A stretch of 6,472 bases of DNA from Candidatus Zixiibacteriota bacterium (GCA_020345705.1 CP070766.1:683550-690021); one strand, 5' to 3'; positions 1-6,109 are shown, counted from the first letter of the stretch. The notes: generated from the letters alone by a model not told the origin. Numbers and translations: made by a program.

Positions 1-39
1 ATGGTTATGAATCCCGATCGCAAGCTTGAACTTCTCCAT
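1..39 (-). CDS. N-terminus of a probable GH57 glycoside hydrolase (partial, runs off the window)
   Basis: Only the first 13 codons are present, reading MEKFKLAIGIHNH. The segment GIHNH, after a short hydrophobic beta strand, matches the start of glycoside hydrolase family 57 enzymes (amylases, 4-alpha-glucanotransferases), where I recall it continuing as HNHQP and forming part of the active site. The start is supported by position: its ATG overlaps the stop of the upstream MCE gene by one base (TGATG), and a GGTGGAG stretch lies about 10 bases before it, inside the MCE gene. This implies translational coupling. The family call rests on a very short match, so it is likely but not certain. The exact specificity cannot be judged. 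Confidence 0.6.
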   Translation of the reverse strand, partial: MEKFKLAIGIHNH

Positions 40-941
40 CAAAACAGCTCCACCTTCAGTTGTATATATTTTTTCGGGTTGGCCCTGATGTCGGTAATCA
101 GATCATCAAGATTATCCGCCGTTTTCCTGAGATCATCATAGAGGCGGCGATCATCCACCAGCATTTGAAGCGTCCCGTCGCCCCGGTTGAGGTTATCCGC
201 GAACTCCCGGGCCGTTTTAGCCACATATTCCAGGTCCGTGACAATTGTCGTGACCTTCTGCGAGGCATCGTCCACTCTCATCATCACCGAGTCGGCCCTT
301 CCGGCGTTGCCGGAGACCAGCTTTTTCAAATCCGCCGAGGCATCAAGAAAATTCCTGGCAGCCTTATCGAGATTTTTACGATTTCGCTGGAAATAGTCGG
401 AAAGAGAATGCGACAAATCTTCAAAATTGGCGATTGTCGCCGTCAGTTTGTCGAGGTTATCCTCTGAGGCTATCGTCTCTTTCAGCGCCAGGACGAGATT
501 CCGCAACTCAGTGATCATCTCCCCCATCATTCCCATCACCTCGGGTATGCCGGTGTCATAGCTTCCCGGCACCGGTTTAGAAAGATCCAGAAGCTCTTCC
601 GACATCCCGGTGCTTACGGCGACGAAGCGTTCCCCCATGAGACCGATATTCTTTACCGTAAAGCGGGCATCCTTTCTCAGGACGACTTCGTTGCTCAGGG
701 TTATAATCGCCTCAACGCCTTCTTCTGTCAGGCCGAGGGCAATCACCTTGCCCATCCTGATTCCGGAGACCATCACCGGGTCACCTTTGGCCAGAGAGCC
801 GACCTCCTCGAACATGACGGAGAAGGTATAATTCTTCTGGCCGAAGCGGTATCCCTGGACCCAGATGATCGCGCCCACGAGAATCGCCAGGCTGACGATA
901 ATCAGAATACCGACGCGAAATTCTATATTCCTGGATGCCAT
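39..941 (-). CDS. MlaD/MCE-domain envelope lipid-transport protein
   Basis: A 300-residue protein with one N-terminal membrane segment (about residues 10-29) and no cleavable signal, then an MCE/MlaD domain (about 37-113). The hallmark stretch GSLAKGDPVMVSGIRMGKV lies near 48-66. The remainder (about 135-290) is helical and hydrophilic and contains GDGTLQMLVDD near 254-264. The end, NPKKYIQLKVELF, resembles the 'NP+KY...F' tail common to this family. MCE proteins sit in the inner membrane, project into the periplasm as hexameric rings or tubes, and work with an MlaE permease and MlaF ATPase in lipid transport. Neither partner gene is in the window. The gene lies 89 bp behind rsgA and overlaps the next gene by one base. 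The start has only a weak Shine-Dalgarno-like GGCGAG about 7 bases upstream. The family call is firm; the transported lipid is unknown. Confidence 0.9.
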   Translation of the reverse strand: MASRNIEFRVGILIIVSLAILVGAIIWVQGYRFGQKNYTFSVMFEEVGSLAKGDPVMVSGIRMGKVIALGLTEEGVEAIITLSNEVVLRKDARFTVKNIGLMGERFVAVSTGMSEELLDLSKPVPGSYDTGIPEVMGMMGEMITELRNLVLALKETIASEDNLDKLTATIANFEDLSHSLSDYFQRNRKNLDKAARNFLDASADLKKLVSGNAGRADSVMMRVDDASQKVTTIVTDLEYVAKTAREFADNLNRGDGTLQMLVDDRRLYDDLRKTADNLDDLITDIRANPKKYIQLKVELF

Positions 942-990
942 GTTTAACTCGCCGTTATACAGTAATTCGGTAACATACTCTAAACAATTT

Positions 991-1005
991 AACCTAAAAT
1001 AGGTT
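991..1005. repeat. Short inverted repeat in the rsgA-MCE gap
   Basis: AACCTA-AAA-TAGGTT is a perfect 6-bp inverted repeat with a 3-base centre, in the AT-rich 89-bp gap between rsgA and the MCE gene. It could be an operator or a weak hairpin. It lacks the GC-rich stem and clean T tract of an intrinsic terminator in either direction. I could not find a convincing promoter in this gap, so the MCE gene may be read through from rsgA. Confidence 0.3.
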
Positions 1006-1030
1006 CAAAACAACGCAAATCGGGTGAGAC

Positions 1031-1927
1031 TCAGAGAGAATTATAGATAGTGACGTAGCTCTTGTAGCGGAATTCCGGGATCATTCCCTTATCAACGGCC
1101 TCTTTCACGGCACAATCGGGCTCATGAGTGTGACTGCAACCGGTAAAACGGCAGCCATCGATTAGCCTGAATATTTCGGGGAAATACTCAGAAACATTTT
1201 CCTTTTCCACTTCCCACAGCGCCAGCACCTTTAAACCGGGGCTGTCAACGACAAAACCTCCATGCCGCAGCTCAAAGAGCTCGACCAGTGACGTCGTATG
1301 CACACCTCTCTTTGTAGCATGCGATACTTCCTTCACTTTCAGATCGATATCCGGCAGAAGCCGATTCAGAATTGTCGATTTACCGACCCCCGAATGCCCG
1401 GCAAGAATGGTCCGGTGACCGTTCAGGGTCTTTTCAAACGACTCAAGCCCTTCTCCGGTTACGGCCGATGTAATATACACCGGAATATCAATATCCGAGT
1501 AACCGGCCAGAAGCTCATCGACGAGCGGGATACGCCCGAGGTCGATCTTATTGATAACGACGACAGGCTTTAATCCGCCGATTTCGGAAGCGATCAGAAA
1601 TCTGTCAATTAAACCCGGCTTCAATTCCGGCTCCCTGACGGAGGAAACAACGGCCAACTGATCGATATTGGCGGCGATGACCTGGCGCTTTACATCCGAG
1701 CCCTTGGCCGGACGAAAAAACATCGAACGCCTCTCTTTGACCTCCTCGATCATACCGGTCCCTTCGGGATTTTCAGAGATAACGACGTCATCCCCTACTG
1801 CGACCGGGGTGATCGAATCGGTTGAGTATTTGAGTTTTCCTCGGATCTCGCAAGAGATTTCTTTGCCCTTCGAGCGGACGACAAAGGATTTGCCGTGGCC
1901 GCGGACGACAATCCCCTCAACGGTCAT
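1031..1927 (-). CDS. rsgA: Ribosome small-subunit-dependent GTPase A (RsgA/YjeQ)
   Basis: A 298-residue protein with the circularly permuted GTPase order that defines this family: an N-terminal OB fold (about 1-70), then G4 NKID (126-129), G5 TSA (153-155), G1 P-loop GHSGVGKS (177-184), G2 region with TKRGVHTT (205-212), and G3 DSPG (228-231). A zinc-binding motif follows with C259, C264, H266 and C272. RsgA binds the 30S subunit and checks late steps of its maturation, coupling factor release to GTP hydrolysis. All signature residues are present and the length is usual. The ATG at 1927 lies inside the end of the small basic gene upstream (11-bp overlap). A GGAGGTGG stretch 12 bases upstream could serve as ribosome binding site. 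Compared with E. coli RsgA, this protein starts directly at the OB fold and lacks a basic N-terminal extension. Confidence 0.97.
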   Translation of the reverse strand: MTVEGIVVRGHGKSFVVRSKGKEISCEIRGKLKYSTDSITPVAVGDDVVISENPEGTGMIEEVKERRSMFFRPAKGSDVKRQVIAANIDQLAVVSSVREPELKPGLIDRFLIASEIGGLKPVVVINKIDLGRIPLVDELLAGYSDIDIPVYITSAVTGEGLESFEKTLNGHRTILAGHSGVGKSTILNRLLPDIDLKVKEVSHATKRGVHTTSLVELFELRHGGFVVDSPGLKVLALWEVEKENVSEYFPEIFRLIDGCRFTGCSHTHEPDCAVKEAVDKGMIPEFRYKSYVTIYNSL

Positions 1928-2087
1928 GCAGGAAATCTTCCACCTCCATGAGCAAATCGCGCCAATCCTGTTTCTTTTTCAGACGGGTATTCTTCTTCAA
2001 TCTCGATAATCTTTCGCGCTCTTTTTGTTCCCAGCGGTCTGCTCCGAGTTGTTTTCGCGTTTTTTTCGCAGGCTTACTTGATTTCAT
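1917..2087 (-). CDS. Small, highly basic protein of unknown function, overlapping rsgA
   Basis: A 56-codon ORF, ATG at 2087 and TGA at 1917-1919. I do not recognise the family. It has 19 Lys/Arg against 10 Asp/Glu. The N-terminus is Lys-rich (KSSKPAKKTRK), the middle looks like a charged helix (about 17-45, with W19 and W42), and the tail is acidic (MEVEDFLHD). There is no signal or membrane segment. An AGGA 9 bases before the ATG can act as ribosome binding site, and an in-frame TGA at 2106-2108 rules out a longer form. It overlaps rsgA by 11 bp in another frame, which suggests translational coupling. A ribosome- or RNA-binding role is an inference from charge and context. It may be the separately encoded counterpart of the basic N-terminal extension that some RsgA proteins carry. 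Confidence 0.6.
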   Translation of the reverse strand: MKSSKPAKKTRKQLGADRWEQKERERLSRLKKNTRLKKKQDWRDLLMEVEDFLHDR

Positions 2088-2119
2088 CTCCTGATTTCCT
2101 GTAGTTCACCCTCTCAGGG

Positions 2120-2147
2120 TTGACAAGTGAATGCTACATAATATATC
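2120..2147 (+). promoter_or_regulatory. Candidate sigma70-type promoter toward secA (distal)
   Basis: A perfect -35 hexamer TTGACA (2120-2125) is followed after 16 bases by TATATC (2142-2147), a moderate -10. Transcription would begin near 2154, leaving a leader of about 200 bases before secA. This long leader could hold the inverted repeat and the small ORF described separately. The -35 abuts a short inverted repeat (2108-2120, ACCCT-CTC-AGGGT). This is a prediction from consensus only. Confidence 0.4.
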
Positions 2148-2156
2148 GGAAACCGA

Positions 2157-2228
2157 ATGTTACCATTTAGGCGATATGATGGCTATAGCAGACTCCAAAT
2201 TCATATCGTTTCTAAGAACGCGCCGTAA
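2157..2228 (+). other. Possible 23-codon leader ORF upstream of secA
   Basis: ATG at 2157 to TAA at 2226-2228 encodes a 23-residue peptide ending IVSKNAP. It starts within a few bases of the predicted start of the distal promoter, so its leader would be almost nil, with only a weak CGGAA nearby. It does not show the SecM arrest motif, a signal sequence or a membrane segment. It may be chance. It is listed because secA leaders are known to be translationally regulated in some bacteria. Confidence 0.15.
2172..2208. repeat. Inverted repeat with nested palindrome in the divergent promoter region
   Basis: CGATATGA (2172-2179) and TCATATCG (2201-2208) are perfect 8-bp inverted copies. The 21 bases between them contain GCTATAGC (2182-2189), a perfect 8-bp palindrome. 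The element lies between the promoter-like sequences for the two divergent transcripts, downstream of both the distal plus-strand and the minus-strand candidates. It could be a shared operator or an RNA leader structure. It has no T tract and is not a typical terminator. Confidence 0.4.
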
Positions 2229-2254
2229 TTAAATCTGTTTGGGACAAAAATCAA
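2226..2254 (-). promoter_or_regulatory. Candidate promoter for the small gene-rsgA transcript
   Basis: On the minus strand TTGATT (2254-2249) is separated by 17 bases from TAATTA (2231-2226). This gives a predicted start near 2219 and a leader of about 130 bases before the small basic gene. The spacing is ideal but both hexamers are imperfect and the region is AT-rich, so chance matches are likely. Confidence 0.3.
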
Positions 2255-2279
2255 TAGCTTTTTAACAAATTTCGTTAAT

Positions 2280-2285
2280 TATAAT
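2280..2285 (+). promoter_or_regulatory. Candidate -10 element of a proximal secA promoter
   Basis: A perfect TATAAT lies about 67 bases upstream of the secA start. No good -35 sits 16-18 bases before it (the best are T-rich stretches such as CTTTTT at 2258-2263), and there is no extended TG. The predicted start near 2292 would give a 60-base leader. Confidence 0.35.
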
Positions 2286-2329
2286 TGGAGTTGATGAGGC
2301 CGCCTCTAAGGCTTATATTTATGAACTGT

Positions 2330-2349
2330 CCGGAAGGAGCTGGTTTCGG
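2330..2349 (+). promoter_or_regulatory. secA ribosome binding site within a predicted hairpin loop
   Basis: The Shine-Dalgarno AAGGAG (2334-2339) stands 12 bases before the secA ATG, somewhat far. CCGGAA (2330-2335) can pair with TTTCGG (2344-2349) through six pairs including one G-U, leaving GGAGCTGG as the loop. Folding would alter access to the ribosome binding site. The pairing is seen in the sequence; any regulatory role is inferred. Confidence 0.4.
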
Positions 2350-2351
2350 CC

Positions 2352-5300
2352 ATGGCGAACATAATAGAAAAGATATTCGGCACCAAACACGACAGGGACA
2401 TCAAGAAAATCCGCCCCATTGTTGATCAAATTAATGAATATCTTGAGCAGATTTCTTCTCTATCCGATGAAGAGCTTCACGGCAAAACGGAAGAATTCAA
2501 AAATCGAATCGCTGAGGGCGAAACTCTGGATGACATCTTGCCGGAGGCGTTCGCGGTCGTCAAAGAAACCTGCCGGCGGCTTTGCGGCACCAGCTGGGAC
2601 GTGGTCGGGATCCAGACGGAATGGAATATGGTCCCTTACGACGTCCAGCTCATTGGAGGGGTGGTCCTTCATCAGGGCAAAATAGCGGAAATGGCCACCG
2701 GAGAAGGTAAGACCCTGGTCGCCAGCCTGCCGGCCTACCTGAATGCCCTGACCGGCAAGGGAGTTCATATTGTAACCGTAAACGATTATCTGGCCAAGCG
2801 TGACAGCCAATGGATGGGCAGGATTTACGAATTCCTGGGGCTGGCCGTCGGCTGTATTCAGAATGAGATGGACAACGCCGAACGCCGGGTGGAATATGCC
2901 AAAGACATAATCTTCGGGACCAACAACGAGTTCGGTTTTGACTATCTGCGGGACAACATGGCCCAGACGGTGCAGGACAGGGTTCACCGCGGATACAACT
3001 ATGCCATAGTTGACGAGGTTGACTCGGTCCTGGTCGACGAAGCCAGAACACCGCTGATTATCTCGGGTCCGGTTGAAAGCATGATCCACAAAAGATATGC
3101 CGAGATGAGACCGACCGTTAACACTCTTGTCAGGAAGCAGACAAGCCTGATTAATGAAAAGATCGCCCGGGCCGAGAAACTTCTCAGCGCGGAAAGCTCG
3201 GACGGAGATTACGAGGCCGGCCAGCTTCTGCTGGCTGCCGGAAGGGGCGCCCCCAAAAACAAGAAATTCATGAAGTTGGTCAAGGAACCGGGAATACGCA
3301 ACCTGATGAACCGGGTCGAGTCGGATTATCTGCGCGATAAGAAGCTCCACGAGGTCGATGAGACCCTTTACTATGTCGTCGATGAGAAAGAAAACTCAAT
3401 CAACCTGACGGATAACGGCCGTTCGCAGTTTTCCAAGGAGGAACAGGAGCTGTTTGTCATTCCCGACATAACCGAAGGCCTGTCGCAGATTGAAGGTGAC
3501 GCCTCTCTCTCGCCTGAAGAAAAAACCAAAAAAAACGATGAGTTGTATCGCCTCCATTCCGAGCGGTCGGAAAAGGTTCACTCTATCAGCCAGCTTCTGA
3601 AAGCCTACACCCTGTTCGAAAAAGACGTTGAGTATGTCATCCAAGACGGTAAGATTCTCATCGTCGACGAGTTCACCGGCCGACTCATGCCCGGCCGCCG
3701 CTATTCCGACGGCCTACATCAGGCCATCGAGGCCAAAGAAAACGTCACCATCGAAGGCGAAACACAAACCCTGGCCACCATTACCCTGCAGAACTATTTC
3801 AGGATGTATGACAAGCTGGCCGGTATGACCGGTACCGCCGAGACCGAAGCCCAGGAGCTGTGGGACATCTATAAACTTGACGTCGTCTGCATCCCCACTC
3901 ATGAACCTGTCCGCAGGATCGACTACAACGACGAGATTTATCGCACCCGCCGCGAGAAATACAACGCCATCATCAACGAAATTGAAGAATGCTATAACGC
4001 GGATCGTCCGGTTCTGGTCGGAACGATTTCAGTCGAAGTGTCCGAAACCCTGTCCCGCATGCTCAAGCGTCGAGGCATTCCACACGATGTCCTCAACGCC
4101 AAGTACCATCAGATGGAAGCCGAAATCGTCGCCAAGGCGGGCCAGCAAAGGTCGGTCACCATAGCCACCAATATGGCTGGCCGGGGAACCGATATTAAAC
4201 TGGGCGATCAGGTTGTCAGGCATGGTAACTGCGCCCTCAAGGACCCCCGAACCGACGAGGAGATCTGCCCGTATTTCAAAGAGCTTAACTGCCTCGAGGG
4301 CGTGCCGTGCGGGCTGCATATTATCGGTACCGAGCGCCACGAATCGCGCCGCATCGACCGGCAGCTGCGCGGACGTTCCGGCCGCCAGGGTGACCCCGGC
4401 TCGTCGAGCTTCTATCTCTCGCTCGAGGACGATCTGATGCGCCTTTTCGGGTCCGACCGTCTGGGGCGTATTATGGACCGCCTCGGTGTTGAGGAAGGCG
4501 AGGTTATCACTCACCCCATGGTCAATAAAGCGATTGAACGCGCCCAGAAGCGTGTCGAGATGCAGAACTTCGCCATTCGTAAACATACTCTCGAATACGA
4601 CGACGTTATGAACTCCCAGCGCGAGGTGATATATGATCGTCGGCTGGCTGCCCTCGAGCGCGTATCAATCAAGGAAGAGATCACCGAACTCATCGATTCG
4701 GTGCTCGAGACTTTGATCGACAAGTACTGCCCCGAGAAGCAGCATCCCGAATACTGGGACCTGGACGCCTTCAAAGCCGAGGTCCGGCACGTCTATCTTC
4801 TGAATCTCGAATTCAGAAAAGAAGACATTCCCAACCTCACCCACGAAAAACTGTTCAAACAGGTTCAGAAGGCGGTCATGACCTTCTTTAGCCAGAAGGA
4901 GAACGCGTACGGCGAAGACATTATGCGCAAGCTGGAGCGCTACGCCGTCCTGATGACTATCGACCGGCACTGGCGTGACCATATGTACGAGATGGATCAG
5001 CTAAAGACCGGTATTGGGCTTCGCGCCTATGGCCAGCGTGACCCTCTCATCGAATACAAGCGGGAAGCCTACCGATTTTTCGCTGAGTTGATTGAAATTG
5101 TTGACAAGGAAATCGTCGGGATGGTTTTCAAAATGCAGGTGAAGATGCCCGAAAAATCGCGCGAGGAACGCCGCCGCGAAGCCCGTGAGAAGGAAGTGGT
5201 TGCAACGCATCAGGAAACGGTCGGGATGGGATTTGGCTCGGCAACCCAGGCCAAGGAAGCCAACCCGATGGCCGAAGCCTCCAAACGAGGCAAGGCCAAA

Positions 5301-5396
5301 CCGATCAAACGCGACGGCAAGAAAATCGGCCCCAATGAGCCCTGTCCCTGCGGCTCCGGCAAAAAATACAAAAAATGCCACGGGGCGATACAGTAA
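2352..5396 (+). CDS. secA: Preprotein translocase ATPase SecA
   Basis: A complete 1014-residue SecA, the motor that pushes unfolded preproteins through SecYEG at the inner membrane. NBD1 has Walker A ATGEGKT (115-121), DYLRDN (197-202) and Walker B DEVD (221-224). The preprotein cross-linking domain lies between ISGP (237-240) and FTGR (441-444), an interval of 208 residues, roughly 90 more than I recall for E. coli. NBD2 has TNMAGRGTD (606-614) and the arginine-finger region QLRGRSGRQGDPGS (671-684). The helical scaffold includes DRHWRDHMYEMDQL (871-884). A basic, charged linker (about 930-990) leads to the zinc-binding tail CPCGSGKKYKKCHG, with ligands C998, C1000, C1009 and H1010, which contacts SecB or phospholipid in known SecAs. 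An unusual insertion between the NBD2 motifs carries four cysteines (627, 639, 647, 653). Start choice: the ATG follows AAGGAG by 12 bases and gives the normal N-terminus. Confidence 0.99.
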   Translation: MANIIEKIFGTKHDRDIKKIRPIVDQINEYLEQISSLSDEELHGKTEEFKNRIAEGETLDDILPEAFAVVKETCRRLCGTSWDVVGIQTEWNMVPYDVQLIGGVVLHQGKIAEMATGEGKTLVASLPAYLNALTGKGVHIVTVNDYLAKRDSQWMGRIYEFLGLAVGCIQNEMDNAERRVEYAKDIIFGTNNEFGFDYLRDNMAQTVQDRVHRGYNYAIVDEVDSVLVDEARTPLIISGPVESMIHKRYAEMRPTVNTLVRKQTSLINEKIARAEKLLSAESSDGDYEAGQLLLAAGRGAPKNKKFMKLVKEPGIRNLMNRVESDYLRDKKLHEVDETLYYVVDEKENSINLTDNGRSQFSKEEQELFVIPDITEGLSQIEGDASLSPEEKTKKNDELYRLHSERSEKVHSISQLLKAYTLFEKDVEYVIQDGKILIVDEFTGRLMPGRRYSDGLHQAIEAKENVTIEGETQTLATITLQNYFRMYDKLAGMTGTAETEAQELWDIYKLDVVCIPTHEPVRRIDYNDEIYRTRREKYNAIINEIEECYNADRPVLVGTISVEVSETLSRMLKRRGIPHDVLNAKYHQMEAEIVAKAGQQRSVTIATNMAGRGTDIKLGDQVVRHGNCALKDPRTDEEICPYFKELNCLEGVPCGLHIIGTERHESRRIDRQLRGRSGRQGDPGSSSFYLSLEDDLMRLFGSDRLGRIMDRLGVEEGEVITHPMVNKAIERAQKRVEMQNFAIRKHTLEYDDVMNSQREVIYDRRLAALERVSIKEEITELIDSVLETLIDKYCPEKQHPEYWDLDAFKAEVRHVYLLNLEFRKEDIPNLTHEKLFKQVQKAVMTFFSQKENAYGEDIMRKLERYAVLMTIDRHWRDHMYEMDQLKTGIGLRAYGQRDPLIEYKREAYRFFAELIEIVDKEIVGMVFKMQVKMPEKSREERRREAREKEVVATHQETVGMGFGSATQAKEANPMAEASKRGKAKPIKRDGKKIGPNEPCPCGSGKKYKKCHGAIQ

Positions 5397-5494
5397 GCCC
5401 GCCCAACTGCGCCTAAATTAGTCTCCACAATCGCCGCAAAATTGCGTATCTTGCTAAACGCGGAATTTTGGGTTCTTATTAAACCGGGAAGTAC

Positions 5495-5917
5495 ATGAAA
5501 AAAATTCTCTTCGTCTGCACCGGGAACTCCTGCCGTAGCCAGATGGCTGAAGGATTCGCCAGGGCGCTCTCAGATGGAAACGTCGATGTCAAATCGGCCG
5601 GAATTTCGCCCATCGGCGTTCATCCGGCGGCGATAATGACGATGAAAGAGGCTGGAATCGATATCTCAGAGCAGACTTCCGACCTTCTCACACCCGCGAT
5701 GATAAGAAATGCCGACTACGTCATAACTCTGTGCAATTCAGCCCGCGACAACTGCCCGGTGATTCCGCGCGGTGTTCGGCATTTTCATTGGGATATCACC
5801 AACCCGGACCGCCTTTTCCCTTCGGAAGAGGCTCGTCGTAGAGAGTTTGCCCGGGTGCGGGATGATCTCAGAAATCGAATCGAGAAATTATTCCGGGAAC
5901 TGGAGCAAAACGGCTGA
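5495..5917 (+). CDS. arsC: ArsC-type arsenate reductase (thioredoxin-linked, LMW phosphatase fold)
   Basis: A 140-residue protein beginning with the phosphatase P-loop CTGNSCRS (C8 nucleophile, R14, S15). It carries the redox pair C80 and C87, spaced C-x6-C as in the thioredoxin-coupled ArsC of S. aureus pI258 and B. subtilis. N11, E19, S34 and D63 match positions I recall as the potassium site of pI258 ArsC. The family reduces arsenate to arsenite by a relay over three cysteines, recycled by thioredoxin. One key residue differs: where pI258 has Asp105 before Pro (DDP), this protein has N103 (TNPD), so the usual general acid is missing unless D105 or D100 replaces it. It lies 98 bp after secA with a GGGAAG just upstream, and 6 bp before the HAD gene, suggesting a two-gene unit. 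No arsR or arsenite pump is in the window. A low-molecular-weight tyrosine phosphatase role is the alternative. Confidence 0.85.
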   Translation: MKKILFVCTGNSCRSQMAEGFARALSDGNVDVKSAGISPIGVHPAAIMTMKEAGIDISEQTSDLLTPAMIRNADYVITLCNSARDNCPVIPRGVRHFHWDITNPDRLFPSEEARRREFARVRDDLRNRIEKLFRELEQNG

Positions 5918-5923
5918 AATAAA

Positions 5924-6109
5924 ATGATTCACACGATTTTCTTTGACGTCGGCGGCACCCTCATGACCGGCGATTCGACCCTGAAACCGATCGCCGAGCA
6001 GATGGACCCCTCCAGAAAAGACGAGATATTCGGATTCATGAAGCAGAAATTCATGGCCATGTACCTCGACGAGAATCCGCCGAAATTCTATTCGATAAGG
6101 AAATGCTGA
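5924..6109 (+). CDS. HAD-superfamily hydrolase, N-terminal piece cut short by a frameshift
   Basis: The ORF opens with IFFDVGGTL (residues 5-13), motif I of haloacid-dehalogenase hydrolases, with D8 as the nucleophile. The second Asp of the classical DxD is G10, a variant that occurs in parts of the superfamily. After about 54 plausible residues the frame ends with an odd tail (FYSIRKC) at a TGA at 6107-6109, giving only 61 aa. The coding signal then continues in the -1 frame (see 6103-6472). A single missing base around 6083-6087 would join them, for example AAAA instead of AAA, giving PPKILFDKEML. It starts 6 bp after the arsC stop without a strong Shine-Dalgarno, so coupling to arsC is likely. 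The substrate is unknown. Confidence 0.75.
   Translation: MIHTIFFDVGGTLMTGDSTLKPIAEQMDPSRKDEIFGFMKQKFMAMYLDENPPKFYSIRKC

Noticed and set aside
60..467. A plus-strand 135-codon open frame antisense to the MCE gene
   Set aside because: The MCE protein has clear family motifs in the opposite strand and the antisense product has none.
2108..2120. ACCCT-CTC-AGGGT hairpin considered as a terminator
   Set aside because: It has no T tract on either strand and sits between divergent genes, where no terminator is needed.
2294..2425. ORF with ATG at 2294 after a GGAG, overlapping the secA start out of frame
   Set aside because: The GGAG is only 3 bases from the ATG and most of the peptide is a frame-shadow of secA. 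There is no independent support.
2460..3350. A 296-codon minus-strand open frame inside secA
   Set aside because: It lies fully antisense to a clearly coding SecA region and has no recognisable domain. It is a codon-bias shadow, like the other antisense frames at 4029-4586 and 5001-5381.
5383..5404. GGGCG/CGCCC inverted repeat across the secA stop, considered as a terminator
   Set aside because: The 5-bp stem has a 12-base loop and no T tract follows, so it does not look like an intrinsic terminator.
5435..5446. CGCAA-AA-TTGCG repeat and a TTGCTA / TTATTA pair ahead of arsC, considered as operator and promoter
   Set aside because: The repeat is too short, and the hexamers have 19-base spacing with weak matches. 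I could not separate them from chance.
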